A stretch of 7,501 nucleotides of DNA from an uncultured Clostridia bacterium (GTDB taxonomy: Bacteria; Bacillota; Clostridia; Oscillospirales; Oscillospiraceae): assembly GCA_937907975.1 (NCBI GenBank), contig CALEQS010000166.1:1-7501 (forward strand). Reading direction: 5' to 3'. Positions 1 through 6,596 of this stretch are shown here, piece after piece (position 1 is the stretch's first letter; every line of letters begins with the position of its first letter). The notes below the pieces were generated by a model, which made no database searches, had not been told where the DNA came from, and was given only the letters and a program-made list of their open reading frames with translations. The translations under genes were made by a program, and so were the position numbers.

Positions 1-901
1 GGTAATCCTCGGTCGGGCGCACCGCCGGGTCAATGGGCTCTTCCGGGGTATCCGGTTCTTCCGCCGGGGTGTCCGGCTCCTCCCCCGGCTGCTGCTCCGT
101 CCCATCGGCGGCCTGATTGAGCGCGCGCTTGACGGCGTTCAGAATGCCGTTGGAGGAATAGGTCGCGCCGGACACCGTGTCCACATTCGGGCTGCCCGCA
201 CTGACCACCGCGGACAGAACAGCCCGCGCCCGGGAGAAATAGGATGGGGTCTCCCCGTCGGCACTGAGCACCGTCACATCGGTAATGACGCCGCTGGAAA
301 TCGTCACCTGCACGGTGATAAGGCCGCCGAAGCCCTGCGCCGAACCGGTGTAAACACCGTCCCGGTAGGCCGCGGGCGCAGAGAACGACTCGCTGACCAG
401 CGGCGCGGGTTCGGTCTTTTTCGGCGCTTCGGTCTTGACCTGCTCACCGGTGAGGGCGTTCTGGACCGCGCCCAGAATCCCCCGGGAGGAGTAGGTCGCG
501 CCGGACACCGTGTCCACCTCCCAGGTCTGCCGGGTCAGCACCGTCTCCACCAGCGTCTTTGCCCGGTTGAAGAAGGAGGCCGTCTCGTGGGAGGCGTCCA
601 GGATCTGAATATCCGTGATGCGGCCGTCCTCCATGGTGACCTGCACGGTGATAAGCCCGCCGTAGCCCTGCGCCGAGCCGGTGTAGACGCCGTCGGCGTA
701 GGGCAGCAGCGCCGTCTCCGCCTCCAATTCCTCTGGCTGGGTCTCCTCCTCCGGCTGCTCCATCGGGGCGGCCAGCCGCTCCGGCACAGCGGCCAGCACC
801 GGCCGGGAGTGGGGCAGAGTCGCCATGACCAGCGCCACCACCGCAGCCGCCGGCACGAGCTGCACCAGCGCTCGCAGCTTTTTCAGCTTGTCTTTCTTCA
901 T
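1..901 (-). CDS. FMN-binding protein with two flavinylation domains, partial (C-terminus beyond the window edge)
   Basis: Only the first 300 residues are visible; the frame is open to position 1. Residues 1-10 are Lys/Arg-rich and are followed by a hydrophobic segment (about 12-28), so the protein is exported or anchored by its N-terminus. No lipobox Cys is seen. After a Glu/Pro-rich linker come two FMN-binding (FMN_bind family) domains at about 69-150 and 180-261. Both contain DGVYTGSAQG and DTVSGATYSS; the predicted FMN-carrying threonines are T136 and T247. They are a recent-looking internal duplication, 111 residues apart. An acidic EEPDTP-type repeat follows (about 274-290). Such domains accept FMN from ApbE through a phosphoester bond and act as extracytoplasmic one-electron carriers; the Listeria lipoprotein PplA has the same two-domain layout. 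The ATG overlaps the apbE stop (ATGA, 898-901), with AGGAGG at 909-914 seven bases upstream. What follows beyond the edge is unknown. Confidence 0.93.
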   Translation of the reverse strand, partial: MKKDKLKKLRALVQLVPAAAVVALVMATLPHSRPVLAAVPERLAAPMEQPEEETQPEELEAETALLPYADGVYTGSAQGYGGLITVQVTMEDGRITDIQILDASHETASFFNRAKTLVETVLTRQTWEVDTVSGATYSSRGILGAVQNALTGEQVKTEAPKKTEPAPLVSESFSAPAAYRDGVYTGSAQGFGGLITVQVTISSGVITDVTVLSADGETPSYFSRARAVLSAVVSAGSPNVDTVSGATYSSNGILNAVKRALNQAADGTEQQPGEEPDTPAEEPDTPEEPIDPAVRPTEDY

Positions 902-1962
902 GACACGCCCTCCTGGGAGATCACATGGACGGTAAAATCAGAGGTGAACTGCTCCGCGATGGGCTCGGTCACATAGACCTCCCCAGACTCGTCCATCAGG
1001 ATCAGGTCAAAATCACTGCCATAGCTGCGCCAGTAGTCGATGCTCTGTTTTAGCCCCATGACATAGCAGGCGGTGGACAGGCCGTCGGCCAGCATCCCAT
1101 TGGCGCTGACCACCGAGACGGACAGCAGGCCGTTGTTGGCCGGATAGCCCGTTTTGGGGTCGAGGATGTGGTGATAAGTCTCGCCGGTGGCCTCGTCCAC
1201 AAAATATCGCTCATACGCACCGGAGGTAATGACCGCCTTGTCCGCAAGGCTGAGCACCCCCAGATAGCTGTCGCTGTCCGGGTGATTCGGGTCCTGAATG
1301 CCGCACCGCCAGAGCGAGCCATCCGGCTTTGTGCCGTAGCACTGCACGTTGCCGCCCAGCGACACTACGCCGCTGACCAGATCGTACTCTTTGAAGATCT
1401 CCATCAGCCGGGCGGAGGTGAAGCCCTTGGCAATACCGCCCAGATCGATGCCCTGCCCCTCGGGCAGGGTGACGATGCCGCCGTCCAGCGTGACCTTGTC
1501 ACTGCCGCTGGCGGCCAGCGCATCGGCCAGCGCCGCCGCGTCAGGCACGGCGAAAGCCCCGGTAGTGAAGCCCCACAGCTCCATGAGGGGGTACACGGTG
1601 ATGTCGAATGCGCCGCCGGTGGTGTCGTAGAGGGACAGCGCCTCGGCCACCATCTCCGCCGTGTCCTCCGACACCGTGCCGGTGCCGTCCCGGTTGACGA
1701 CGCTGATCTCGCTGTCCGCGTTGCCGACGGAGAGCAGGTCGTCCAGACGGCGGATCTCATTTTCCGCCGCCTCCACCGCCTCCTCACAGCGCTCGCCGTA
1801 GCAGGTGACAGTCATATAGGTATCCATGGCGAAAATATCCGTGCTGGCAGAGGGCACCTCTGACTCTGTCCCTGTGTCCGGACTGCTCTCCTGTGCTGCC
1901 GCGCCGCAGCCCGTCAGCAGCAGCGCCATACACAGCGCCGCCGCGCCCAGCCGTAGTCTCAT
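898..1962 (-). CDS. apbE: FAD:protein FMN transferase ApbE, lipoprotein
   Basis: This enzyme transfers FMN from FAD to a Thr/Ser of FMN-binding domains, with Mg2+, outside the cytoplasmic membrane. The product is 354 residues, normal for the family. Residues 1-19 form a lipoprotein signal ending in LLTGC, with Cys19 as the predicted lipidation site. Family signatures appear in order: AMDTYMTVTCYG (45-56), GGAFDITVYPLMELWGF (116-132), GIDLGGIAKGF (171-181), SLGGNV (201-206), HHILDPKTGYPA (264-275) and ADGLSTACYVMG (292-303). The last contains the Asp and Thr that bind metal in characterised ApbE proteins. I chose the ATG at 1960-1962 because AAAGGA lies nine bases upstream and it gives an ATGA overlap with the preceding gene, matching the next junction. 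An in-frame ATG at 1966-1968 sits only three bases from AAAGGA. Probable substrates are the FMN-binding proteins encoded at both ends of this operon. Confidence 0.96.
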   Translation of the reverse strand: MRLRLGAAALCMALLLTGCGAAAQESSPDTGTESEVPSASTDIFAMDTYMTVTCYGERCEEAVEAAENEIRRLDDLLSVGNADSEISVVNRDGTGTVSEDTAEMVAEALSLYDTTGGAFDITVYPLMELWGFTTGAFAVPDAAALADALAASGSDKVTLDGGIVTLPEGQGIDLGGIAKGFTSARLMEIFKEYDLVSGVVSLGGNVQCYGTKPDGSLWRCGIQDPNHPDSDSYLGVLSLADKAVITSGAYERYFVDEATGETYHHILDPKTGYPANNGLLSVSVVSANGMLADGLSTACYVMGLKQSIDYWRSYGSDFDLILMDESGEVYVTEPIAEQFTSDFTVHVISQEGVS

Positions 1963-2477
1963 CTGCATTCTTCCTTTCTCTTGATCTGTTCCAGACGGCG
2001 GCACAGCTCGCCGCCGATGACGCCGATGAGCGCGCCGCTCACCAGTCCGCTGATCCAAAGCACCAGCAGGTACCACCCCAGCGCCTTTGTCTGCAAAAGC
2101 ACCATGGCCGTCAGGATCTGCCCCACATTGTGGGCCACACCGCCTGCGACGCTCACGCCCAGCAGGCTAAATTTCTGCGTGCGTTTCAGCAGCAGCATGA
2201 CCGCCCCGCTGAGCAGGCCGCCGGCCAGGCTGTAAGCCAGGCTCATGCCGTTGCCGAAGAGCACGCTGACCAGAAAAATGCGCACCAGATTGATGACGAT
2301 GGCACTGCCCGCCCCCATGCCGTACAGGGCGGCAAGCACCACGATGTTTGTGAGTCCCAGCTTCATGCCGGGCACGGCGAAAAATACCGGGAGCTGCGCC
2401 TCCAGATAGCTGAGGATGAGCGCCAGCGCCACCAGCAGGCCGTATTGGGCGATGCGCCGTGTTTTGTTCTCTTTCAT
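1959..2477 (-). CDS. Gx transporter / HepI-type integral membrane protein (EetB-like)
   Basis: The product is a 172-residue, very hydrophobic protein with about five or six membrane segments, of the family once annotated as heptaprenyl diphosphate synthase component I (Hpre_diP_synt_I) and now called Gx transporter. Recognisable parts are YLEAQLP (24-30), PGMKLGLTN (36-44), GNGMSLAYSLAGG (75-87) and GGVAHNVGQ (112-120). The family resembles ECF S-components. In Listeria-type flavin electron transfer loci a protein I believe to be of this kind, EetB, sits beside the NusG-II protein EetA, as here. Its biochemical role is unsettled: quinone or lipid handling, or an electron conduit subunit. The start at 2477 is four bases after the upstream stop, with GGGGTGA at 2482-2488 as ribosome site. 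An upstream ATG at 2654 would add 59 low-quality Arg/Pro-rich residues inside the previous gene and was rejected. It overlaps apbE by four bases. Confidence 0.9.
   Translation of the reverse strand: MKENKTRRIAQYGLLVALALILSYLEAQLPVFFAVPGMKLGLTNIVVLAALYGMGAGSAIVINLVRIFLVSVLFGNGMSLAYSLAGGLLSGAVMLLLKRTQKFSLLGVSVAGGVAHNVGQILTAMVLLQTKALGWYLLVLWISGLVSGALIGVIGGELCRRLEQIKRKEECR
1972..1977 (-). promoter_or_regulatory. Ribosome binding site that decides the apbE start
   Basis: The minus strand reads AAAGGA followed by nine bases to the ATG at 1962, and only three bases to the in-frame ATG at 1968. Spacing therefore favours 1962. The site lies inside the last codons of the upstream Gx transporter gene, so apbE translation is likely coupled to it. 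Confidence 0.65.
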
Positions 2478-2481
2478 GCTG

Positions 2482-2868
2482 TCACCCCGCAGTAATATCG
2501 ACACCGGATTCGTTCTCCGCCCCGGAGACGATCTCCACCACCACCTGATTGGGCAGGCAGACGATGCTCTGCCCGTCCCGGCGCACGCGGCCGGTGTGGA
2601 CGCACACGCCGTCGGGACATGACGCCTCCTCGATACGGGCGGAGCCGTCCTCAATGACCAGCAGGTTCGTGCCGCCGTTCACACCGGTGATGGTGTAGGC
2701 GGCGTCCTCATCCAGCGGATAGCTGGCCGTGACCGCGCCCGCGACCCGCACCTGCGCCGCTGAGCCGCCGGAGGAGCGCAGCAGCAGCACGGCAGCCAGC
2801 ACCACGCCGACCGCAAGCACCCCGGCAAACAGGATCAGATCCGCTTTTCGCAGTTTAAATGGCTTCAT
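2482..2868 (-). CDS. NusG domain II-containing membrane protein (EetA-like)
   Basis: The product has 128 residues. A positively charged N-terminus (MKPFKLRK) is followed by one membrane segment (about 11-30) and an extracytoplasmic NusG-domain-II-like beta domain. The family pattern is clear: NGGTNLLVIEDG (64-75), SCPDGVCVHTG (83-93) and GQSIVCLPNQVVVEI (99-113). It has three cysteines in the outer domain, C84, C89 and C104, the first two in a CPDxxC arrangement, so disulfide or metal binding is possible. Despite the name it is not a transcription elongation factor; stand-alone membrane versions are found next to Gx transporters and ApbE in extracellular electron transfer clusters. GGAGG lies seven bases before the ATG, an excellent ribosome site. 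It is the first gene after an intercistronic hairpin, which may set the expression of the four downstream genes separately from the large surface protein. Confidence 0.9.
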   Translation of the reverse strand: MKPFKLRKADLILFAGVLAVGVVLAAVLLLRSSGGSAAQVRVAGAVTASYPLDEDAAYTITGVNGGTNLLVIEDGSARIEEASCPDGVCVHTGRVRRDGQSIVCLPNQVVVEIVSGAENESGVDITAG

Positions 2869-2890
2869 TTAAACGCCTCCTCAGAGATGG

Positions 2891-2930
2891 CGGCAAGACC
2901 GCCCCCGCTGACGCAGGGGTGGCCTTGCCG
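2891..2930 (-). promoter_or_regulatory. Intercistronic mRNA hairpin without T-tract
   Basis: In the minus-strand transcript the arms 2930-2913 and 2908-2891 pair at 17 of 18 positions, closing on a GTCA loop, with CGGCAAG/CTTGCCG at the base. Two positions are G.U pairs in this strand but would be A-C or C-A mismatches in a plus-strand transcript, so the structure fits the operon mRNA. No T-run follows, so it is probably not an intrinsic terminator. A role as an mRNA stabiliser or processing site between the large surface-protein cistron and the eetA-like cistron is inferred. Confidence 0.7.
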
Positions 2931-2959
2931 GATGATAGGTGGATAGTGGATGGATTCGT

Positions 2960-5900
2960 TCAGCGCGTCTCGCGCTTCTTGAGCAGGATCAGCGTGAACA
3001 CCGCGCCACTGAGCAGCAGCAGGCCCGCGAAGAAGAACACATGGCTCTCATCGGCGGTCTTGACCACGCCGCCGGGCACCTTATCGGTCTTCTGGGTGCC
3101 GTTGGAGTCGTTCGTGCCGCTGGTCTTTGTGACAGAGCCGGTGTTGTCACCGGTGCCGGTATTGGTGTTGTTGCTGGTGCTGCCGTTGTTGCCGGTATTG
3201 CCGCTGCCGCCGGTGCTGCCATTGTTGCCGGTATTGCCGTTGTTATCGTTGTTACCGGTATTGCCGTTGTCGCCCTTGTTGTCATCGCCCTTATTCTGGT
3301 CGGCGACAGTCAGGGTGAGGGTCAGCTCAGGATAGCCGGTGGCGGCGATCTTCAGCTCATAAGTGCCGGGCTGGCCGAAGATGGCCGTGCCGTTGACTGC
3401 CGCAGTCAGGTCGATGGTTCCGTCGGCCTTGACGATGGTGACAGCGCCGCGGCCGGATGCGGCATACGCCGTGCCGTTGACGGTGACAGAGGTGATGCCC
3501 TTCAGATAAGCGGCGAAGTCCTCCTCACTCACGCCCTCGGCGGGGGTCAGAGCGGGAGCGCTGTTATCGCCGTTGAACTGTGCCGCCGCCTCGTCGGTGC
3601 TCAGCACAAAGGAGACAGAGATCGGCGCATATTTCCCGCTCTTGTCGGTGATGGTCAGGGTGTACTGGCCGGGCTTGGCGTTTTCATAGTACAGCCTGCC
3701 GTTGTTCACCGCCGTCTTAAGGCCGTCCACGGAGTACTCCGCGGCAAAGTCAGCAGGCAGATCCACTTCAATGGGCACTGCGCCGCTGCCTGCCTTGCCG
3801 TCGGAGACCTCAGCGGCCGCATTGGTCTTAACGGGCACATACAGCTTCGTGTCAATGGTGTAAACGCCCTGGTCGGTGTAATAGGTGATCCGATCAATGG
3901 TCTGGCCCATGATGGCCGCATAGTGCGCGGAGGAGGTGGGGCTGCCGTGCACCTCGGTGGTAAAGCCGGTGCAGAAGGCCAGCTCGCTGACACGCCAGAT
4001 GTTCTCCAGATGGCGCAGGCCGTAGCTCGCGCCCTCCTGGGTGTTCAGCACAACGGCATAGACCGTACTGACCGTTTCGGGAATGCCGGTCACATTGATC
4101 TGATAGTCGCCGTATTTGCTCGTGGTGCTCAGTGCGGCAGAAGCGTCCGTCAGCTTCTGGGCACCGCCCTGCACCGCGCCGAAGGTGAAGCCGTTCTCAT
4201 CCTTCGTCAGTTCCTTATAGTCAGCGGGCTCCTCACTGAGGATGTAGTAGGAATAGCTGGCGCTCTCGAACAGAGCGTCCCTGCCGGTATAGTCGGTGGT
4301 GGTGGTCTTGCCGCGGTTGGTGACTTCGATGGAAACCTTGCTGTCGTCCGTCACCTGCGTCAGGCCTTCCAGCACGGACATATCGGAAGCCTTCACGGGG
4401 TAGGTGATGCCGGTGATGTCGGTGCCGCCGCTGTTCACATGATAGGAGCCGCCCACCAGCGTGCCGGTGCGGGTCTTGTTCAGGGTGGCGGAGGATACGG
4501 TGTCCACCTTGACCTCGTTCTGCACCTCGGCGGCGTAGAAATCAGCATAGGGAATATTCATCAGGACATAGCCTTCAGCGCCCTTCAGATTATTGATTGC
4601 GTCCGTCAGATGGGTGATCTGCTCGCTGGCGCTGGACTCATAGAGGTAAGTCCACTCCAGCATATCCAGGCTCTCGCCCAGCTCCGTCTCGAGGTTCTTC
4701 CAGCTCTCAGCCGTATACAGCGCACTGTTCAGGCTCTGGGCCTTCTCGATCGCGGCGGTCAGCTCGGCCTTTGTCTGCTCGGTCACAGGCTCCTGCACCG
4801 CAATGTCGCCGGACCCAACTTCAAACTTATAGGTGTAGTCCGCATAGCCCAGCGCATGGAGGGTCAGGCTCCAGTAACCGGTGCCGTCGGTACCCGCAGG
4901 CAGCTGGCAGCGGTCAGACTGGGTCAGGCCCAGCTGAATGCCCATAGACTTGTGCATCCAGTTGTCAGCGGCAAACTTGGTGCCATAGGTGACAAGCGCG
5001 TTGCTGTAAGAGCTGTCACTGCCATAATAGGTCCAGGTGACGGCCTGCATGGAGGCGCCCAGATCGCCGTAATTGCCGTTGATGTCAACGCGCAGGAACT
5101 CGCCAAAGGAACCAGGCTTGGAATTGATACCCGGCGTAACACCCTCAGCAGTCTTGATCTCCACGCCGGCGAGGCCGGAGCTCGTACCGGTCTTTGCGGC
5201 GGAGAAGGTGAAGCCGCTGCCGCTCCTGGCGGCATACTTCAGGCCGTTGGTGTTTGCATCCACTGCGGCGGTATAGGTGTAGGCGCTCAGCTTGTTCTCG
5301 CCATAACCGCCCACCAGCGTGCCGCCGTTCTCCACAGTGGTGTACGCAGCCTTGAAGGCTTCCAGATTTTCGTTTTTGACCGCGACAGGAACGTACTTCA
5401 GGCCATAGACCTTGTAGTCCTTCAGCTTGGTCGTGGTGCCGTCCGCCTTGGTGATGGTGCCCTTGCTGTAGCCGACCGACGTACCGTCCGTCAGATAGAG
5501 CGTTGCGCCGTCAGCGGACCAGTGAGAAACAGCATAGGTGCTGCCATCCTCAGCCTCAATGACCGCATTGCACTGGAAGCTGCCGCGGTGCAGGCCATGG
5601 TTGGTGGTGGCGCGGGAGACCACATCGAAGCCGCCCAGGTCGGTCTCGTTGTGGGCGTCAATGTCCTTGCGGGACTCCGTGTTAGTGGCGTTATACACAT
5701 TCTCGTTTGCCCAGTACTCCGCCCAGGTAAGTCCGGCGTACAGGTAGGTATAGCCGTCATCGGGCTCTTCGGGCGCAGGATCAGGGGTAACAGGGGTTTC
5801 GGCCTTCTTCAGCGCATCCACAGCGGCAGTCAGCGCGGTGAGCTGAGTATCCACATCGGCCTGTGCGGAGTCGGCGTTGTCCAGCACATTCTGCGCGTTC

Positions 5901-6424
5901 TTCAGCGCGGTCTGGAGCGCCGCCCAGCTGTCGGCGGTGTAGTCGGCCTCAGTCAGAGCCTTCACCTCGTCCACCTTGGCCTGGAGCCTGGTCTTGTCCA
6001 CAGCAGCGGGGACAGCAGAACCCAGTGCCTCGTTTACAGCGGCAATAATTGCATCAGAGGTATAGGTCGCACCGCTGACCGCATCGACCGCTGTGCTGTT
6101 GTCTGCGATGATCTGGGCGGGCACGCCGACGGCCTTCTTAGTGCCGTTCACCGCCTTTTTTACATAGGATGTACTCTCCGTCGGGACCGCGTCTGTCGCG
6201 CAGTCTACCGCAGAGATCCTGCCCTGTTCATCCACAGTGACGCTGACGTCGAAGGTATAGTCCTCCCATTCGTCATCATTGTCCTCGGAATTTTTCACAT
6301 CTGCTTCTGCCTTATAGGTGCCCGGCTGATAAGTCTGCGTCTCCACTGCAAAAGCGGCAGTGGGGATCAGGCTCAGCGCCAGCGCCAAAGACAGCAGCAG
6401 TGAGAGCAGTTTCTTCGGTTTCAT
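2960..6424 (-). CDS. Multidomain secreted FMN-binding / Tp47-like surface protein
   Basis: The product has 1154 residues. It starts with a signal peptide (1-26, cut after AFA). An FMN-binding domain (about 33-135) holds DAVSGATYT with T120 as predicted FMN site. A FIVAR-like helical spacer (about 146-208) leads to a module (about 226-535) strongly resembling Treponema pallidum Tp47: YAGLTWAEYWA, GGFDVVSRATTNHG, VYGLKYVPVAV and YYGSDSSYSNALVTYGTK match in order. A second FIVAR-like stretch (about 551-615) and a second, diverged Tp47-like module (about 619-866) follow. Next are a beta domain of the Tp47 domain C type (about 880-942), a region like the haemoglobin-interacting (HID) module (about 966-1041), an Asn/Gly/Thr stalk (1044-1114), a membrane helix (about 1129-1147) and the basic tail KKRETR. 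AAAGGAG is seven bases before ATG. It is the first gene of the operon and a likely ApbE substrate. Tp47 binds penicillin, but enzymatic activity here is unproven. Confidence 0.93.
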   Translation of the reverse strand: MKPKKLLSLLLSLALALSLIPTAAFAVETQTYQPGTYKAEADVKNSEDNDDEWEDYTFDVSVTVDEQGRISAVDCATDAVPTESTSYVKKAVNGTKKAVGVPAQIIADNSTAVDAVSGATYTSDAIIAAVNEALGSAVPAAVDKTRLQAKVDEVKALTEADYTADSWAALQTALKNAQNVLDNADSAQADVDTQLTALTAAVDALKKAETPVTPDPAPEEPDDGYTYLYAGLTWAEYWANENVYNATNTESRKDIDAHNETDLGGFDVVSRATTNHGLHRGSFQCNAVIEAEDGSTYAVSHWSADGATLYLTDGTSVGYSKGTITKADGTTTKLKDYKVYGLKYVPVAVKNENLEAFKAAYTTVENGGTLVGGYGENKLSAYTYTAAVDANTNGLKYAARSGSGFTFSAAKTGTSSGLAGVEIKTAEGVTPGINSKPGSFGEFLRVDINGNYGDLGASMQAVTWTYYGSDSSYSNALVTYGTKFAADNWMHKSMGIQLGLTQSDRCQLPAGTDGTGYWSLTLHALGYADYTYKFEVGSGDIAVQEPVTEQTKAELTAAIEKAQSLNSALYTAESWKNLETELGESLDMLEWTYLYESSASEQITHLTDAINNLKGAEGYVLMNIPYADFYAAEVQNEVKVDTVSSATLNKTRTGTLVGGSYHVNSGGTDITGITYPVKASDMSVLEGLTQVTDDSKVSIEVTNRGKTTTTDYTGRDALFESASYSYYILSEEPADYKELTKDENGFTFGAVQGGAQKLTDASAALSTTSKYGDYQINVTGIPETVSTVYAVVLNTQEGASYGLRHLENIWRVSELAFCTGFTTEVHGSPTSSAHYAAIMGQTIDRITYYTDQGVYTIDTKLYVPVKTNAAAEVSDGKAGSGAVPIEVDLPADFAAEYSVDGLKTAVNNGRLYYENAKPGQYTLTITDKSGKYAPISVSFVLSTDEAAAQFNGDNSAPALTPAEGVSEEDFAAYLKGITSVTVNGTAYAASGRGAVTIVKADGTIDLTAAVNGTAIFGQPGTYELKIAATGYPELTLTLTVADQNKGDDNKGDNGNTGNNDNNGNTGNNGSTGGSGNTGNNGSTSNNTNTGTGDNTGSVTKTSGTNDSNGTQKTDKVPGGVVKTADESHVFFFAGLLLLSGAVFTLILLKKRETR
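3083..3295 (-). repeat. Low-complexity Asn/Gly/Thr stalk with 9-nt-phased tandem repeats
   Basis: This segment encodes residues 1044-1114, almost wholly Asn, Gly, Thr, Ser, Asp and Lys with repeated GNTGNN units. At DNA level the 18-mer TTGTTGCCGGTATTGCCG (plus strand) occurs at 3186-3203 and 3222-3239, and with one change at 3249-3266. Spacings of 36 and 27 are multiples of nine. A flexible spacer lifting the folded domains from the membrane is the obvious role. Repeat slippage could vary its length between strains. Confidence 0.88.
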
Positions 6425-6461
6425 GAAAACACTCCTTTCATCTCATTCATTTTGGCCAATT

Positions 6462-6477
6462 GTTAGTTATAACTAAC
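6462..6477. promoter_or_regulatory. Operator-like perfect palindrome, copy 1
   Basis: GTTAGTTATAACTAAC is a perfect 16-bp palindrome, 38 bp before the start codon of the large surface protein. It is one of three related sites in this leader. It lies well inside the transcribed leader if the promoter at 6625-6653 is used, so it may act as a roadblock, a looping partner, or the operator of an unseen second promoter. The regulator is unknown. Confidence 0.72.
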
Positions 6478-6523
6478 CATATGTAAGAGCAGTACATCGA
6501 AAAAGTGGAACCACCCCATTGCT

Positions 6524-6539
6524 GTTAGAATATACTAAC
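6524..6539. promoter_or_regulatory. Operator-like palindrome, copy 2
   Basis: GTTAGAATATACTAAC pairs at seven of eight positions and shares GTTAG/CTAACC with copy 1. Its centre is 62 bp from copy 1 and 73 bp from copy 3, near six and seven helical turns, so all three would lie on about the same face of the DNA. Confidence 0.68.
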
Positions 6540-6557
6540 CACCGTAGAAACAGCGCT

Positions 6558-6583
6558 CCCCTCCTCCAGGACAGGAGAAGGGG
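6558..6583 (-). promoter_or_regulatory. Stable hairpin in the operon 5' leader
   Basis: In the minus-strand transcript CCCCTTCTCC (6583-6574) pairs with GGAGGAGGGG (6567-6558), ten pairs including one G.U, with a six-base loop TGTCCT. The G.U position would be a C-A mismatch in a plus-strand transcript. No T-run follows. It lies between operator copies 2 and 3. The 3' arm looks like a ribosome site, but no convincing start codon follows it at the right distance. Leader stability or control is inferred. Confidence 0.55.
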
Positions 6584-6596
6584 AAAACCGGCCGGC

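Noticed and set aside
1963..2076. Longer start for apbE at 2076.
   Set aside because: It would place an Arg-rich stretch before the lipoprotein signal and overlap the upstream gene by over 100 bases.
2478..2654. Longer start for the Gx transporter gene at 2654.
   Set aside because: The extra 59 residues are Arg/Pro/Ser-rich frame noise overlapping the NusG-II gene, while the ATG at 2477 has a ribosome site and gives the family-typical N-terminus.
2939..6403. A 1154-codon open frame on the plus strand opposite the large surface protein, coincidentally of equal length.
   Set aside because: It is the antisense shadow of a GC-rich gene. It has no ribosome site, its translation is repetitive Val/Gly/Ala/Arg with no domain pattern, and the minus frame has a signal peptide, domains and a strong start.
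6459..6480. Palindrome read as a Rex (NADH-sensing) box.
   Set aside because: TTGTTAG-N6-CTAACCA recalls the clostridial Rex pattern TTGTTAA/TTAACAA, but the spacing as I recall it is four rather than six, and the inner A/T is symmetrically G/C in all three copies. Rex is possible but not supported.
6481..6497. ATGTA/TACAT small inverted repeat between operator copies 1 and 2.
   Set aside because: A five-base A/T-rich stem with a seven-base loop is too weak to distinguish from chance.
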